Below are positions 1 through 6,534 of a stretch of 64,000 bases of DNA, in pieces. A program made the position numbers and the translations under genes. This DNA comes from Thermococcus camini. Lineage in GTDB: Archaea; Methanobacteriota_B; Thermococci; Thermococcales; Thermococcaceae. How positions within the stretch are numbered: position 1 is the stretch's first letter; every line of letters starts with the position of its first letter. Below the pieces are notes generated by a model that was not told where the DNA came from, made no database searches, and saw only the letters and a program-made list of their open reading frames with translations. The stretch covers positions 1,554,277 through 1,618,276 of the forward strand of contig NZ_LR881183.1 of NCBI RefSeq assembly GCF_904067545.1. The letters run 5' to 3'.

Positions 1-15
1 AAGATGCCGTGAGGA

Positions 16-65
16 AACTTTGCTTGCGCAAAGCTTGACCAAAGAAACTTTGCGGGGCAAAGTTT
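16..65. repeat. Two short hairpins with CTTTGC/GCAAAG stems
   Basis: Two inverted repeats lie side by side. The first has arms CTTTGC (18-23) and GCAAAG (28-33) with a 4-nt loop. The second has perfect 9-bp arms AAACTTTGC (45-53) and GCAAAGTTT (57-65) with a 3-nt loop. A related hairpin lies at 326-350 beside the tRNA gene. I see no gene in 1-353; these hairpins and the longer inverted repeat at 110-282 are its main structure. Function unknown. Confidence 0.7.
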
Positions 66-109
66 CATCAAAGTTCGTGATTCCTGTGGTAGGAAGCTTT
101 TTGGTGAGT

Positions 110-282
110 GTTTGCACTTTCCAATAGCCCCTTTGGATGTGTGAAATTCCTCAAAGTTAAGAGCCGTTACCATTAGGTTCACACTTTCGCGTGCTCCGAA
201 GGAGCTCTTTTTAGAGGAAACCTCGTTTAATAACCCCCTAAAGAGAATTTCCCTGAGAAAATAGCCGTTGGAAAGTGCAAAC
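110..282. repeat. Inverted repeat with 15-bp arms around 143 bp
   Basis: GTTTGCACTTTCCAA at 110-124 is repeated as its exact reverse complement at 268-282. The sequence just inside each arm is also similar once one side is reversed (AATAGCCC against AACGGCTA). The enclosed stretch shows no credible open reading frame. It looks like a small non-coding inverted-repeat element or the remains of one, next to a tRNA gene. No target-site duplication was recognised. Confidence 0.6.
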
Positions 283-325
283 GCTCTCAGAATCCCAGTT
301 GGGAGAAGAATCACACACTTTTGAT

Positions 326-350
326 CAAACTTTTGCGGAGCAAAAGTTTG
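326..350. terminator. 10-bp hairpin just downstream of the tRNA
   Basis: CAAACTTTTG (326-335) and CAAAAGTTTG (341-350) form a perfect 10-bp stem with a 5-nt loop. It begins 3 nt beyond the encoded CCA end of the minus-strand tRNA. It may help tRNA 3' processing or termination, or may simply belong to the AAACTTT-type hairpin family seen at 16-65. Confidence 0.45.
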
Positions 351-353
351 TAA

Positions 354-441
354 TGGTGCGGGGGACGGGATTTGAACCCGCGAACCCCTGCGGGACGGGA
401 CCCTAAATCCCGCGCCTTTGGCCAGGCTCGGCAACCCCCGC
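354..441 (-). tRNA. tRNA-Leu, anticodon UAG
   Basis: The minus strand folds as a class II tRNA. The 7-bp acceptor stem is GCGGGGG/CCCCCGC. A D arm is followed by an anticodon stem CGGGA/TCCCG around loop TTTAGGG, so the anticodon is TAG and reads CUA leucine codons. A long variable arm and the T arm with GGTTCAAATCC follow. Discriminator A and CCA are encoded (354-357). The long variable arm fits leucine. No intron is seen. Confidence 0.95.
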
Positions 442-488
442 GCGGATTGAACTTCTTCCCGGTGCTTTAAAAACTTTGAGGGGAAAGG

Positions 489-531
489 CTTATAAGGATG
501 TAAAGGAAGCTTTACGTAAAGGAAACTTTAC
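489..531 (+). promoter_or_regulatory. TATA box and doubled operator of the DUF2178 operon
   Basis: A TATA box (CTTATAA, about 489-495) is followed by two directly abutting 16-bp inverted repeats: GTAAAG-GAAG-CTTTAC (500-515) and GTAAAG-GAAA-CTTTAC (516-531). The predicted transcription start (about 25 nt after TATA) falls on the boundary between them, so a protein bound here would block initiation. The XRE-type regulator encoded at 1960-2169 in the same operon is the obvious candidate ligand. That assignment is inference. Confidence 0.7.
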
Positions 532-542
532 ATGGTGGGAGC

Positions 543-923
543 ATGGAGAGATGGAGGATTGTAGGTTACACAATCACCATAGCAACGGCCTCTCTACTGG
601 CCGTTGCCTTGTGGATGGAGAACATGGAAATGGCTTTTGGAGTTTTAGTGACGGCAATCGCGGTTTCGTTCCTCTACGCTGACTGGCTCAAAAAACGAGG
701 GGAGATTATAAGCGACGAGAGAACGCTCCGCATCGAGGAGATGGCCTCACGGAGAACCCTTCAGGTCCTAGTGTTGGCTTTAGCCTTTGCGGTCGTGGCG
801 CTTTCCATTCTCTCCGAGAACGACCCAAGCCCGAGGAGCGCCTATTACCTGGCCATCAGTTTGATGGTCTTAACCTCGACTCTCAAACTGTATTTGAAGC
901 ACCACTATTCAAGGGTGATGTGA
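543..923 (+). CDS. DUF2178-type membrane protein 1
   Basis: 126-residue protein, first of four tandem relatives. It has two N-terminal hydrophobic segments (about 8-25 and 30-47), a charged stretch containing SDERTLRIEEMASRR (about 57-71) and two more hydrophobic segments. The conserved charged motif DER..xI..(M/L)(A/S)..R between two membrane hairpins is the DUF2178 pattern, as far as I can judge by eye. The ATG at 543 follows a GGGAGC site and lies about 25 nt after the expected transcript start. The last codons (RVM, stop) carry GGTGATGTGA, which serves as the ribosome binding site of the next gene. Molecular function is unknown; linkage to a regulator and an ABC exporter suggests envelope stress or export. 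Confidence 0.8.
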   Translation: MERWRIVGYTITIATASLLAVALWMENMEMAFGVLVTAIAVSFLYADWLKKRGEIISDERTLRIEEMASRRTLQVLVLALAFAVVALSILSENDPSPRSAYYLAISLMVLTSTLKLYLKHHYSRVM

Positions 924-1286
924 ATGAAGTACGAAGGCCTGCTCGGGATTCTCATCACGGGCATGATAATCGGGCTGGCTTACTCAACAAAGTCCGGAAA
1001 AGCCCTTCTGGCTGTGGGAATTTTTGTGGCGGGCTTTTTACTCAGCTATCTGCTGGCTTGGTACTACAACTCAAAGGTTGAGAGGATTGAGGACGAGAGG
1101 AGCAGGCTCATAAGTGCGAAGAGCGCGAGGAATGGCTATGCTGTGATGAGCTTTTTCCTCTTCGCTGAATATCTATGGGAGTACAGCAGAGGAAACGTTG
1201 TGGTGGCGACGAAGCTTATAATTCCTCTTGCCCTTGGTGCGGCCGTGCTCCTGATTTCTCACTATCATTACAAGCGGGTGATGTGA
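924..1286 (+). CDS. DUF2178-type membrane protein 2
   Basis: 120 residues, starting with the ATG directly after the previous stop (TGAATG). About four membrane segments surround the charged motif EDERSRLISAKSARN (about 55-69), which aligns with SDERTLRIEEMASRR in the upstream paralogue. It ends in KRVM. Translation is probably coupled to the gene before through the GGTGATG built into that gene's last codons. No catalytic residues are recognisable. Confidence 0.8.
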   Translation: MKYEGLLGILITGMIIGLAYSTKSGKALLAVGIFVAGFLLSYLLAWYYNSKVERIEDERSRLISAKSARNGYAVMSFFLFAEYLWEYSRGNVVVATKLIIPLALGAAVLLISHYHYKRVM

Positions 1287-1655
1287 ATGAGGTTCGGGGT
1301 CATTCACTTCGTCTTTCTCTTCATGGCAATTTTCCTGATGAGTTATTACTCGCGAACCAGCACATACCTAAGCTGGTTCTTCTTCACCCTCGTCTGGCTC
1401 GGAACCTGGGCCCTCACGAAGACCTACGAGAAGGAAGTAGGGCCCCTCAGAGACGAAAGGACCGAACTGATAACCATGAAGAGTTTTTACCGAGGCATAG
1501 GAGTCGGTTTCATCGTTCTTGGCTACGAACTGATCTGGCTCGCTGGCCACGATTATGAAACGGTGGTTCTGCTTTCGAAGTGGCTCCTGTTGCCGACGTT
1601 GGCGGGTGTTCTGGCCGCTGCAGTCCTGAAGGCGCATTATGAGCGGGTGATGTGA
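1287..1655 (+). CDS. DUF2178-type membrane protein 3
   Basis: 122 residues, third tandem copy, with ATG immediately after the preceding TGA. Hydrophobic segments flank the motif RDERTELITMKSFYR (about 55-69). It ends in ERVM, again encoding a GGTGATG site for the following gene. Sequence identity with the neighbouring copies is visibly low outside the charged motif, so the duplications are old. Confidence 0.8.
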   Translation: MRFGVIHFVFLFMAIFLMSYYSRTSTYLSWFFFTLVWLGTWALTKTYEKEVGPLRDERTELITMKSFYRGIGVGFIVLGYELIWLAGHDYETVVLLSKWLLLPTLAGVLAAAVLKAHYERVM

Positions 1656-1955
1656 GTGAACGAGCTCGCCCTGATTTCGCTGGTTGCCTTGATTGGGGGC
1701 GGACTCCTGGGCCATTTCATGACCCGGACGATAGTGAGGGATATCGGTCTTCCTCCAGACGAGAGGGCCTTTGAGATAACCAAACTCTCAGCGGCGAGAA
1801 CGCTGGAGCTTGTCCTTCTCGTCACAGTGGCGGCGCTCTACTACTCGTGGCTGGTTCTCAAGGACGAGCGGTGCACCAACCTCGCCGTTCTGATATTCGC
1901 CACTATATTTTTCGGCAACCTGATCTTTAGAGCCTATTATGCGAGGAGGATGTGA
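1656..1955 (+). CDS. DUF2178-type membrane protein 4 (short)
   Basis: 99 residues, GTG start abutting the previous stop. It is shorter than the other three: one hydrophobic N-terminal segment, then the motif [18 protein letters not shown] (about 33-50), then two hydrophobic segments. It ends in ARRM, so the shared terminal VM is altered to RM while a GGAGGATG site is kept for the next gene. It is the most divergent of the four copies. Confidence 0.75.
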   Translation: MNELALISLVALIGGGLLGHFMTRTIVRDIGLPPDERAFEITKLSAARTLELVLLVTVAALYYSWLVLKDERCTNLAVLIFATIFFGNLIFRAYYARRM

Positions 1956-1959
1956 GCCT

Positions 1960-2169
1960 ATGAAAAATCGCCTTCGCGAACTGAGGGAGAGCAGAGGCCT
2001 AACCCAGGAGGAGCTGGCGAAGGCCTTGGGAGTAACGAGGCAGACGGTGATAGCGATTGAGAAGGGTAAATACGACCCATCGCTGAGATTAGCTTTTAGG
2101 ATAGCGCGCTTTTTCGGTGTTAAAATCGAGGATATATTCCTTTACGAGGGTGATGGGGATGAACGGTAA
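1960..2169 (+). CDS. XRE-family helix-turn-helix regulator
   Basis: 69 residues forming a single HTH_3 domain: [20 protein letters not shown], then [21 protein letters not shown] and [15 protein letters not shown]. This is the compact YgzD-like class, often paired with small membrane proteins. ATG at 1960 follows GAGGAGGATG inside the end of the previous gene; the upstream in-frame start at 1939 would lie inside DUF2178-4 and is rejected. It probably represses its own operon through the paired GTAAAG/CTTTAC sites at 500-531 (inference). Confidence 0.88.
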   Translation: MKNRLRELRESRGLTQEELAKALGVTRQTVIAIEKGKYDPSLRLAFRIARFFGVKIEDIFLYEGDGDER

Positions 2170-2524
2170 GAAGGTGGTCGGGCTGATGGTTTATCTCCTC
2201 GGCATAGGGCTTGGCATAGCAAAGCCGCCGGTTGAACGGCTGGCCTGCATGAAAGTGCCGAGCGGAGAGGTCTGCACGGGGGTAAACACGCCCCTGCTCC
2301 TTATCGAGCTCGGGCTGGTCGCTGTTGGGGCGCTGCTCCTGGGGCTCGACCACGGCTTTAAAAACGACCAAGAATTAAACGGCTGGCTCGGCGTTTCAAC
2401 GGGCCTTGGATTTGCCATAATCGGGGGTTATGCCAGAATAACAGAGCTGCTCCTCTTTGGAGTTGCGCTCGCGACCATTGGACTGCTCGTTTACAAAGTT
2501 GGGAGGGCTGGGCATGCTCGTTGA
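2159..2524 (+). CDS. Small integral membrane protein
   Basis: 121 residues with about four hydrophobic segments (roughly 5-22, 41-61, 74-92 and 95-114). One extracytoplasmic loop carries two cysteines ([15 protein letters not shown]). ATG 2159 has GAGGGTGAT upstream and overlaps the regulator's stop by 11 nt; an in-frame ATG at 2153 lies inside that site and is less likely. Family not recognised. It sits between the regulator and the ABC ATPase and overlaps the ATPase start by 11 nt, so it probably belongs to the same export function. Confidence 0.75.
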   Translation: MNGKKVVGLMVYLLGIGLGIAKPPVERLACMKVPSGEVCTGVNTPLLLIELGLVAVGALLLGLDHGFKNDQELNGWLGVSTGLGFAIIGGYARITELLLFGVALATIGLLVYKVGRAGHAR

Positions 2525-3269
2525 GGTTCTGAACCTAGAGAAGGACTACGGAAAGGTGAAGGCCCTCAAGGGGATAAGCTTCTCCATCAACGAGGGCGAA
2601 ATATTTGGCCTAATAGGGCCCAACGGTGCCGGGAAGAGCACGACGCTGAAGATTCTCGCCACGCTCCTCAAACCGACCGGCGGGAGGGCAGAAATAGCGG
2701 GCCACGACGTGGTGAAGGAGGCCGACAGGGTCAGGGAAATCATCAGCTACCTGCCAGAGGAGGCCGGTGCCTATAAGAACCTCACCGGCTACGAATACCT
2801 CGGGTTCATGGCGAAGCTGTACGCCAAGGACGAGGGGAAAGCTAGAAAGATGCTCAAGCTCGGCGTCAAGCTTTCCGGTTTGGGGGAAAGGCTCAACGAC
2901 AAGGTTTCTACGTACTCAAAGGGAATGACGAGGAAGCTCCTCATAGCGAGGGCCCTAATGGTGCGGCCAAAGCTGGCAATACTGGACGAGCCTGCGAGCG
3001 GGCTTGACATCGTGAACGCATACTCGATACGGCAGACAATAAGGCGCTTCGCGAGAAAAGAAGGCGTAACGTTCCTTCTATCGAGCCACAACATGCTTGA
3101 AGTGGAGTTTCTCTGCCACCGCGTTGCTTTGATAAACAAGGGACAGATAGTAGAAGTGGGAACGCCAAAGGAGCTGAAGGAGAAGTACGAGGCAGAGAAC
3201 CTCGAGGAGGTCTTCATGCGCGCTGTCGGAGTGAACATCGACGAGCCAATAGGGGGTGAAGGGGCTTGA
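2514..3269 (+). CDS. ABC-2 type exporter ATP-binding subunit
   Basis: 251 residues. Walker A is GPNGAGKST (about 36-44), the signature is YSKGMTRKL, Walker B is LAILDEP and the switch histidine is in SSHNM. The sequence resembles the NatA/CcmA-like ATPases of ABC-2 exporters. ATG 2514 follows GGGAGGGCTGGGC; the longer frame from 2457 overlaps the upstream gene too far. The last codon overlaps the start of the permease gene, so the two subunits are probably translated in a coupled way. Substrate unknown; Na+, drugs or peptides are possibilities for this family. Confidence 0.92.
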   Translation: MLVEVLNLEKDYGKVKALKGISFSINEGEIFGLIGPNGAGKSTTLKILATLLKPTGGRAEIAGHDVVKEADRVREIISYLPEEAGAYKNLTGYEYLGFMAKLYAKDEGKARKMLKLGVKLSGLGERLNDKVSTYSKGMTRKLLIARALMVRPKLAILDEPASGLDIVNAYSIRQTIRRFARKEGVTFLLSSHNMLEVEFLCHRVALINKGQIVEVGTPKELKEKYEAENLEEVFMRAVGVNIDEPIGGEGA

Positions 3270-4552
3270 GCGACTTCTGGGTCATGGCCAAGAAAGAACT
3301 CTGGAACCTCTTCAGGGACAAGAAGCTCGTCTTTGGCCTCGTGGTCGTCCCGCTGATACTGCTTCCTGTGATGGGAAAAGCCGTGAACATCGGCATGGAG
3401 CAGGCCCAGGGAGAGACCCACGTGGCGATAGTGAACTTCGACGATGGGAAGTACGGTGCGCTTCTTATAAAGGCCCTAGAAGTGGCCCCGAACGTGACGG
3501 TGACGGTGGTGAATGCCACATCTCTAGAGGGGGCCATTCAACAGGCGGTACAGAACGAGCAAAACGTTCTCGTGGTCATCCCTCCAGACTTCACGGCCAA
3601 GCTCCAGGCCAACGAGACGGCCACGGTGGAGATATACGGCATCTTCACGACGATAAGCACAGGGATAAAAGAGAGCGTCAGCGAAGGCAGGATAAACGCC
3701 GTTCTCGGGATACTCAGCGACGAAATAGCCAGGATAAAGGTGAAGAACCTCGGCGCGGGCAATCCCGATGCCATACTGCAGCCGATAAGGATCGAGAGCA
3801 AGTCCGTCATAAACAACAATGTCGTAAACGTGTCTCCAACCGCGGTTTCGAGCGTTATAGCGGCCCAGGCTTTCACGATACCGCTCATAGTCTTCATGAT
3901 GGTCATGATAACCTCCCAGATGGCGGCTGGAGCCATAGCGAGCGAGAAGGAGAACAAGACGCTGGAGACACTCCTCACCCTCCCCGTGGCGAGGACGAAG
4001 ATAGTCGCGGCGAAGATATTCGGAACGGCCATGATGGGCCTTGTTGCCGCGATAGCATACATGATAGGCATGCGCTACTACATGAGCTCCTTTGGGCTGG
4101 GTTCGAGCGGGGTGAGCCTCGAAGACCTGGGTCTGGTCGTCACCCCCACGGGGGCGCTGATGTTTGCCCTGGTTGTGTTCCTGACGATAATAATCGCCCT
4201 CAGCTTAGCCATGATAGTGGCGACCTTTGCAGAGGACGTCCAGAGCGCCACAACGCTGGTCAGCGCGGTTATCCTGCCCCTGGCGTTTCCGGCCTTCCTG
4301 CTGATGTACACCGACATAAACGACCTTCCCGCGGTCGTCAAATATATTCTGCTGGCGGTGCCCTTCACACACCCTGTGGTGGACTACCGCTACGTCCTCC
4401 TCAGCAGCTACACGCCGATAGCGATAAGCATGGCTTACCTAACGGTGGTGGCGGTCGTCATACTCTACGCCACGGCATGGCTGTTCTCAACGGAGAGAAT
4501 CCTCACGGCAGGGGTCAGCTGGGGCAGAAGGAAGAAAAAGACTGTGGAGTGA
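3266..4552 (+). CDS. ABC-2 type exporter permease subunit
   Basis: 428 residues, TTG start overlapping the ATPase stop by 4 nt. Architecture is NatB-like: an N-terminal membrane segment (about 23-40), a large extracytoplasmic domain (about 45-195), then about five membrane segments from 205 to 415. The cytoplasmic motif SEKENKTLETLLTLPV (about 231-246) is the coupling-helix signature of ABC-2 permeases. It pairs with the upstream ATPase. A T-rich stretch follows the stop, so the operon probably ends here. Confidence 0.92.
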   Translation: MSDFWVMAKKELWNLFRDKKLVFGLVVVPLILLPVMGKAVNIGMEQAQGETHVAIVNFDDGKYGALLIKALEVAPNVTVTVVNATSLEGAIQQAVQNEQNVLVVIPPDFTAKLQANETATVEIYGIFTTISTGIKESVSEGRINAVLGILSDEIARIKVKNLGAGNPDAILQPIRIESKSVINNNVVNVSPTAVSSVIAAQAFTIPLIVFMMVMITSQMAAGAIASEKENKTLETLLTLPVARTKIVAAKIFGTAMMGLVAAIAYMIGMRYYMSSFGLGSSGVSLEDLGLVVTPTGALMFALVVFLTIIIALSLAMIVATFAEDVQSATTLVSAVILPLAFPAFLLMYTDINDLPAVVKYILLAVPFTHPVVDYRYVLLSSYTPIAISMAYLTVVAVVILYATAWLFSTERILTAGVSWGRRKKKTVE

Positions 4553-4554
4553 TG

Positions 4555-4580
4555 TTCTTTTTTTGTTTGTTATTGTCCAT
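4555..4580 (+). terminator. T-rich terminator of the exporter operon
   Basis: A run of seven T (4558-4564) and further T-rich sequence lie directly after the permease stop at 4552. Archaeal transcription commonly ends at such runs without a hairpin. Confidence 0.55.
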
Positions 4581-4637
4581 GATTTTTCTTTTGTTGGGGA
4601 AGTCAAAATACCGTACTTTCATTTCAGCCTGTGACTG

Positions 4638-4787
4638 CTATTGATAATTAATCCTAAACCTCTTGAACCGTGTCGGTCGCTTAATTTCACCAAAATCTAT
4701 CTCTCCCTCTCCAGCAAGTTCAACCAGGTCTCGCGCAGCAGGGTCGATCTTCCTGTCATTCCTTTTTTCGGTTTTCTTTCTCCGCAT
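4638..4787 (-). CDS. Small basic protein, possible orphan antitoxin
   Basis: The minus strand encodes 49 residues from ATG 4787 (54 from ATG 4802): a basic N-terminus (RRKKTEKRNDRKIDP), then ARDLVELAGEGEIDFGEIKRP and a basic tail. A TATA-like element (TTTTATATCC, about 4819-4828 on the minus strand) lies about 25 nt before a start near 4797, which favours ATG 4787. I do not recognise the family. The small charged make-up and the position next to PIN-domain genes suggest an antitoxin-type protein without a partner. Confidence 0.45.
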   Translation of the reverse strand: MRRKKTEKRNDRKIDPAARDLVELAGEGEIDFGEIKRPTRFKRFRINYQ

Positions 4788-4802
4788 AATCACATCCCTC
4801 AT

Positions 4803-5115
4803 TCCAATCCCTCGCAGGATATAAAACTCTGACGTAGTTTAAATAATATGGTCGAACCGTACTCATAGCAGATGAGGAACTCCCAATATTACCACATGCA
4901 ACACAAGAAAATTCCATTAATTCTCTTTAGGAATTGCGTGTAAAGGTTTCTTCTAGTCCATCTTGCTCCCACCTTTCTTGCTCCCACCTTTCTTGCTCTG
5001 AGGTAGAGAGACTTCTGCAGAGAATAAGACACTCGATAGTTACGAAAAACTGGACTATAGAATCAGAAAGAGCTCTCCCGCTTCGCCTTATTGTAGAGAT
5101 ACTCACCCACAGGCC
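4803..5115. other. Intergenic stretch without a recognisable gene
   Basis: AT-rich sequence between the small basic ORF and the broken vapC. It contains the TATA-like element of the small ORF (about 4819-4828) and the 15-bp tandem repeat at 4961-4998. Open frames here are short and show no motif. Confidence 0.5.
4961..4998. repeat. 15-bp tandem repeat, 2.5 copies
   Basis: TCTTGCTCCCACCTT occurs at 4961-4975 and again at 4976-4990, followed by a partial third copy TCTTGCTC at 4991-4998. It lies in non-coding sequence just beyond the end of the broken vapC. Confidence 0.85.
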
Positions 5116-5482
5116 TCACCTCTTCCGAGGTTTGTAAAGTCTCACGCCAAAATCCCTCAGTCTCTCAAAATGTCGTGTATTTTTCGTCCAAACCTGGTAG
5201 CCTTTGACTATCGCCGTGGCACCGATGAGGATATCAGCGTCCTCTATCAGCTCACCATTATCCTTCAAGCGTCTATAGATCTTGAGGCCGTAAGGATTAT
5301 CACATTGTCCAACGGCTCGACCTTGAACAGCTTTTCCAGCCGTTTCAGGACACCACCCTCTTTCGTTCACTGCGGATTCCCCTCACGAACTCAAAGAGAG
5401 TGACCATTGAGATGGCCGAGCCTGCATAGTCCTCGAGCCTTTTGACCTTGTAGAGTTCAATCAGAACGCTCGTGTCAATCAA
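5116..5482 (-). pseudogene. Frameshifted VapC PIN-domain toxin
   Basis: Three successive minus-strand frames spell one PIN domain. Frame one gives ILIDTSVLIELYKVKRLEDYAG then MVTLFEFVRGIRSERKR. A second frame gives VLKRLEKLFKVEPLDNVIILTAS. A third gives KIYRRLKDNGELIEDADILIGATAIVKG, then VWTKNTRHFERL. All the acidic PIN positions (D in IDTS, E in LFEF, D in EDAD) survive, but two small indels break the frame. The second break looks like one A lost from an AAA run near 5298. The start probably overlapped the antitoxin stop (TTG near 5482). The toxin is presumably dead unless these are sequencing errors. Confidence 0.8.
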
Positions 5483-5609
5483 TATCCTCGGATTCTCTGA
5501 ATGAGAGCCTCTTTTTTGAGACCTCCCTCTCGATTTCATCAAGCTCCTCCTCCGAGAGAAGTTCGTACAGCTCTCTCGCAATTTTTCTAACCTTACTCTT
5601 TGCTCGCAT
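5475..5609 (-). CDS. VapB-type antitoxin (partner of broken vapC)
   Basis: 44 residues: MRAKSKVRKIARELYELLSE, then EELDEIEREVSKKRLSFRES and EDID. It is short, highly charged and helical, as expected of an antitoxin tail that wraps a PIN toxin. Its stop overlaps the presumed start of the frameshifted vapC. It remains open although the toxin is broken. Confidence 0.6.
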   Translation of the reverse strand: MRAKSKVRKIARELYELLSEEELDEIEREVSKKRLSFRESEDID

Positions 5610-5618
5610 ATGGCTCCC

Positions 5619-6098
5619 TCACTTTAAAGCCTCTCTCACGAATTCCCCGGCCCTCAAAATTTTGACATTTCTACCGTCAAAACGATAAGTTTTGGTTCTC
5701 TCATCACGCATTTGGAGAATGTGCTTCGTGTTTTCTGAGATAATGTAGTCCACCTTCTTGGCATAAGCAACGTCGAAGAACTTGGCGTCGTTTGGGTCTT
5801 TCAGTTTCTTAATGAAATCAATGTCGTGAGAGAGCTTTTTCCGTGGACGGACCGTGATACTGTTCTTGAGAACTATCGTTAGAATTCGCAACGCACGTCT
5901 CGTGAGTCCAGTTTCAAGCCCGATTCCCAGAACCTGGGTCTGCATCTCCTCGATAATCTCATTCGAGACGAAGTTTACAATTTCTCCCTCCTGCAACGCC
6001 TTTATGATTTTCCATGCCGGAGACTTGGAAAGGTCCTTGGACTTCAGTGCGCTTATGAGGACTGAAGTATCCAGAACAACCTTAATCCTCTGTGCCAT
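5619..6098 (-). CDS. PIN-domain toxin (PIN_3-like)
   Basis: 159 residues. PIN motifs: VVLDTSVLISAL at the N-terminus, SNEIIEEM in the middle, and PNDAKFFDVAYAKKVDYIISENTKHIL near the end. Acidic residues are thus in the expected metal-binding places of a PIN ribonuclease. ATG 6098 begins 1 nt after the upstream antitoxin-like gene's stop; a TTG at 6113 would overlap it. Gene order antitoxin-toxin on the minus strand is typical. It appears intact, unlike the neighbouring vapC. Confidence 0.82.
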   Translation of the reverse strand: MAQRIKVVLDTSVLISALKSKDLSKSPAWKIIKALQEGEIVNFVSNEIIEEMQTQVLGIGLETGLTRRALRILTIVLKNSITVRPRKKLSHDIDFIKKLKDPNDAKFFDVAYAKKVDYIISENTKHILQMRDERTKTYRFDGRNVKILRAGEFVREALK

Positions 6099-6099
6099 G

Positions 6100-6432
6100 C
6101 TAAACGACCCCAAGTTCCCTTAGCTTCACTTCTATCCTCTTAAATTTCTTAAAGCTCCTTCTACCCATCTCTAAAAGCTCCTCAAGGGGGCGGTCTATCC
6201 CACTCTGTTCTGCTTCCAGTTCCCTCTCCCACTCCTCGAGTTCCTCATCAGTGGTAGTCTCTGCAAGCCTTTCAACCTCGTCCATGAGCTGTCTCATCTC
6301 AAAAAACCACACTACATCCTCTGGCTTCTCGTGAATCTTTTTAGCAATCTGAACAATCCACGCACTAATAGAACGCCTGGCGTTCTCATCGGTTTTCAGC
6401 ATAATCTCAATGGCTCTCACATCGGACGCCAT
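6100..6432 (-). CDS. Antitoxin-like protein paired with PIN toxin
   Basis: 110 residues, strongly charged, helical, with a long acidic stretch (ETTTDEELEEWERELEAEQ, about 58-76) and a basic C-terminus (RRSFKKFKRIEVKLRE). No DNA-binding motif is recognisable. It lies directly upstream of the PIN-domain gene with 1 nt between the stop and the next ATG, so the two are surely co-translated. Antitoxin role is inferred from this pairing. Confidence 0.65.
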   Translation of the reverse strand: MASDVRAIEIMLKTDENARRSISAWIVQIAKKIHEKPEDVVWFFEMRQLMDEVERLAETTTDEELEEWERELEAEQSGIDRPLEELLEMGRRSFKKFKRIEVKLRELGVV

Positions 6433-6534
6433 AAGCTCCCCCGTCTTAATCTCTACAGCAGATTATAAAACCCTAACGCAATCAAGACAAGAACTGCTGT
6501 CAGAAACTTCTCAACATCGCCAATCGTCGTAACA

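Noticed and set aside
476-682. 68-residue ORF before the DUF2178 operon
   Set aside because: Spans the TATA box and operators and overlaps the real first gene in a different frame.
3256-4644. 462-residue plus-strand ORF
   Set aside because: Arg/Gly/His-rich shadow of the ABC permease read in another frame.
4641-4832. 63-residue plus-strand ORF
   Set aside because: Antisense to a better-supported small minus-strand ORF; no ribosome binding site or promoter in its direction.
4934-5137. 67-residue plus-strand ORF
   Set aside because: Created by the 15-bp tandem repeat (SCSHLSCSHL); no gene features.
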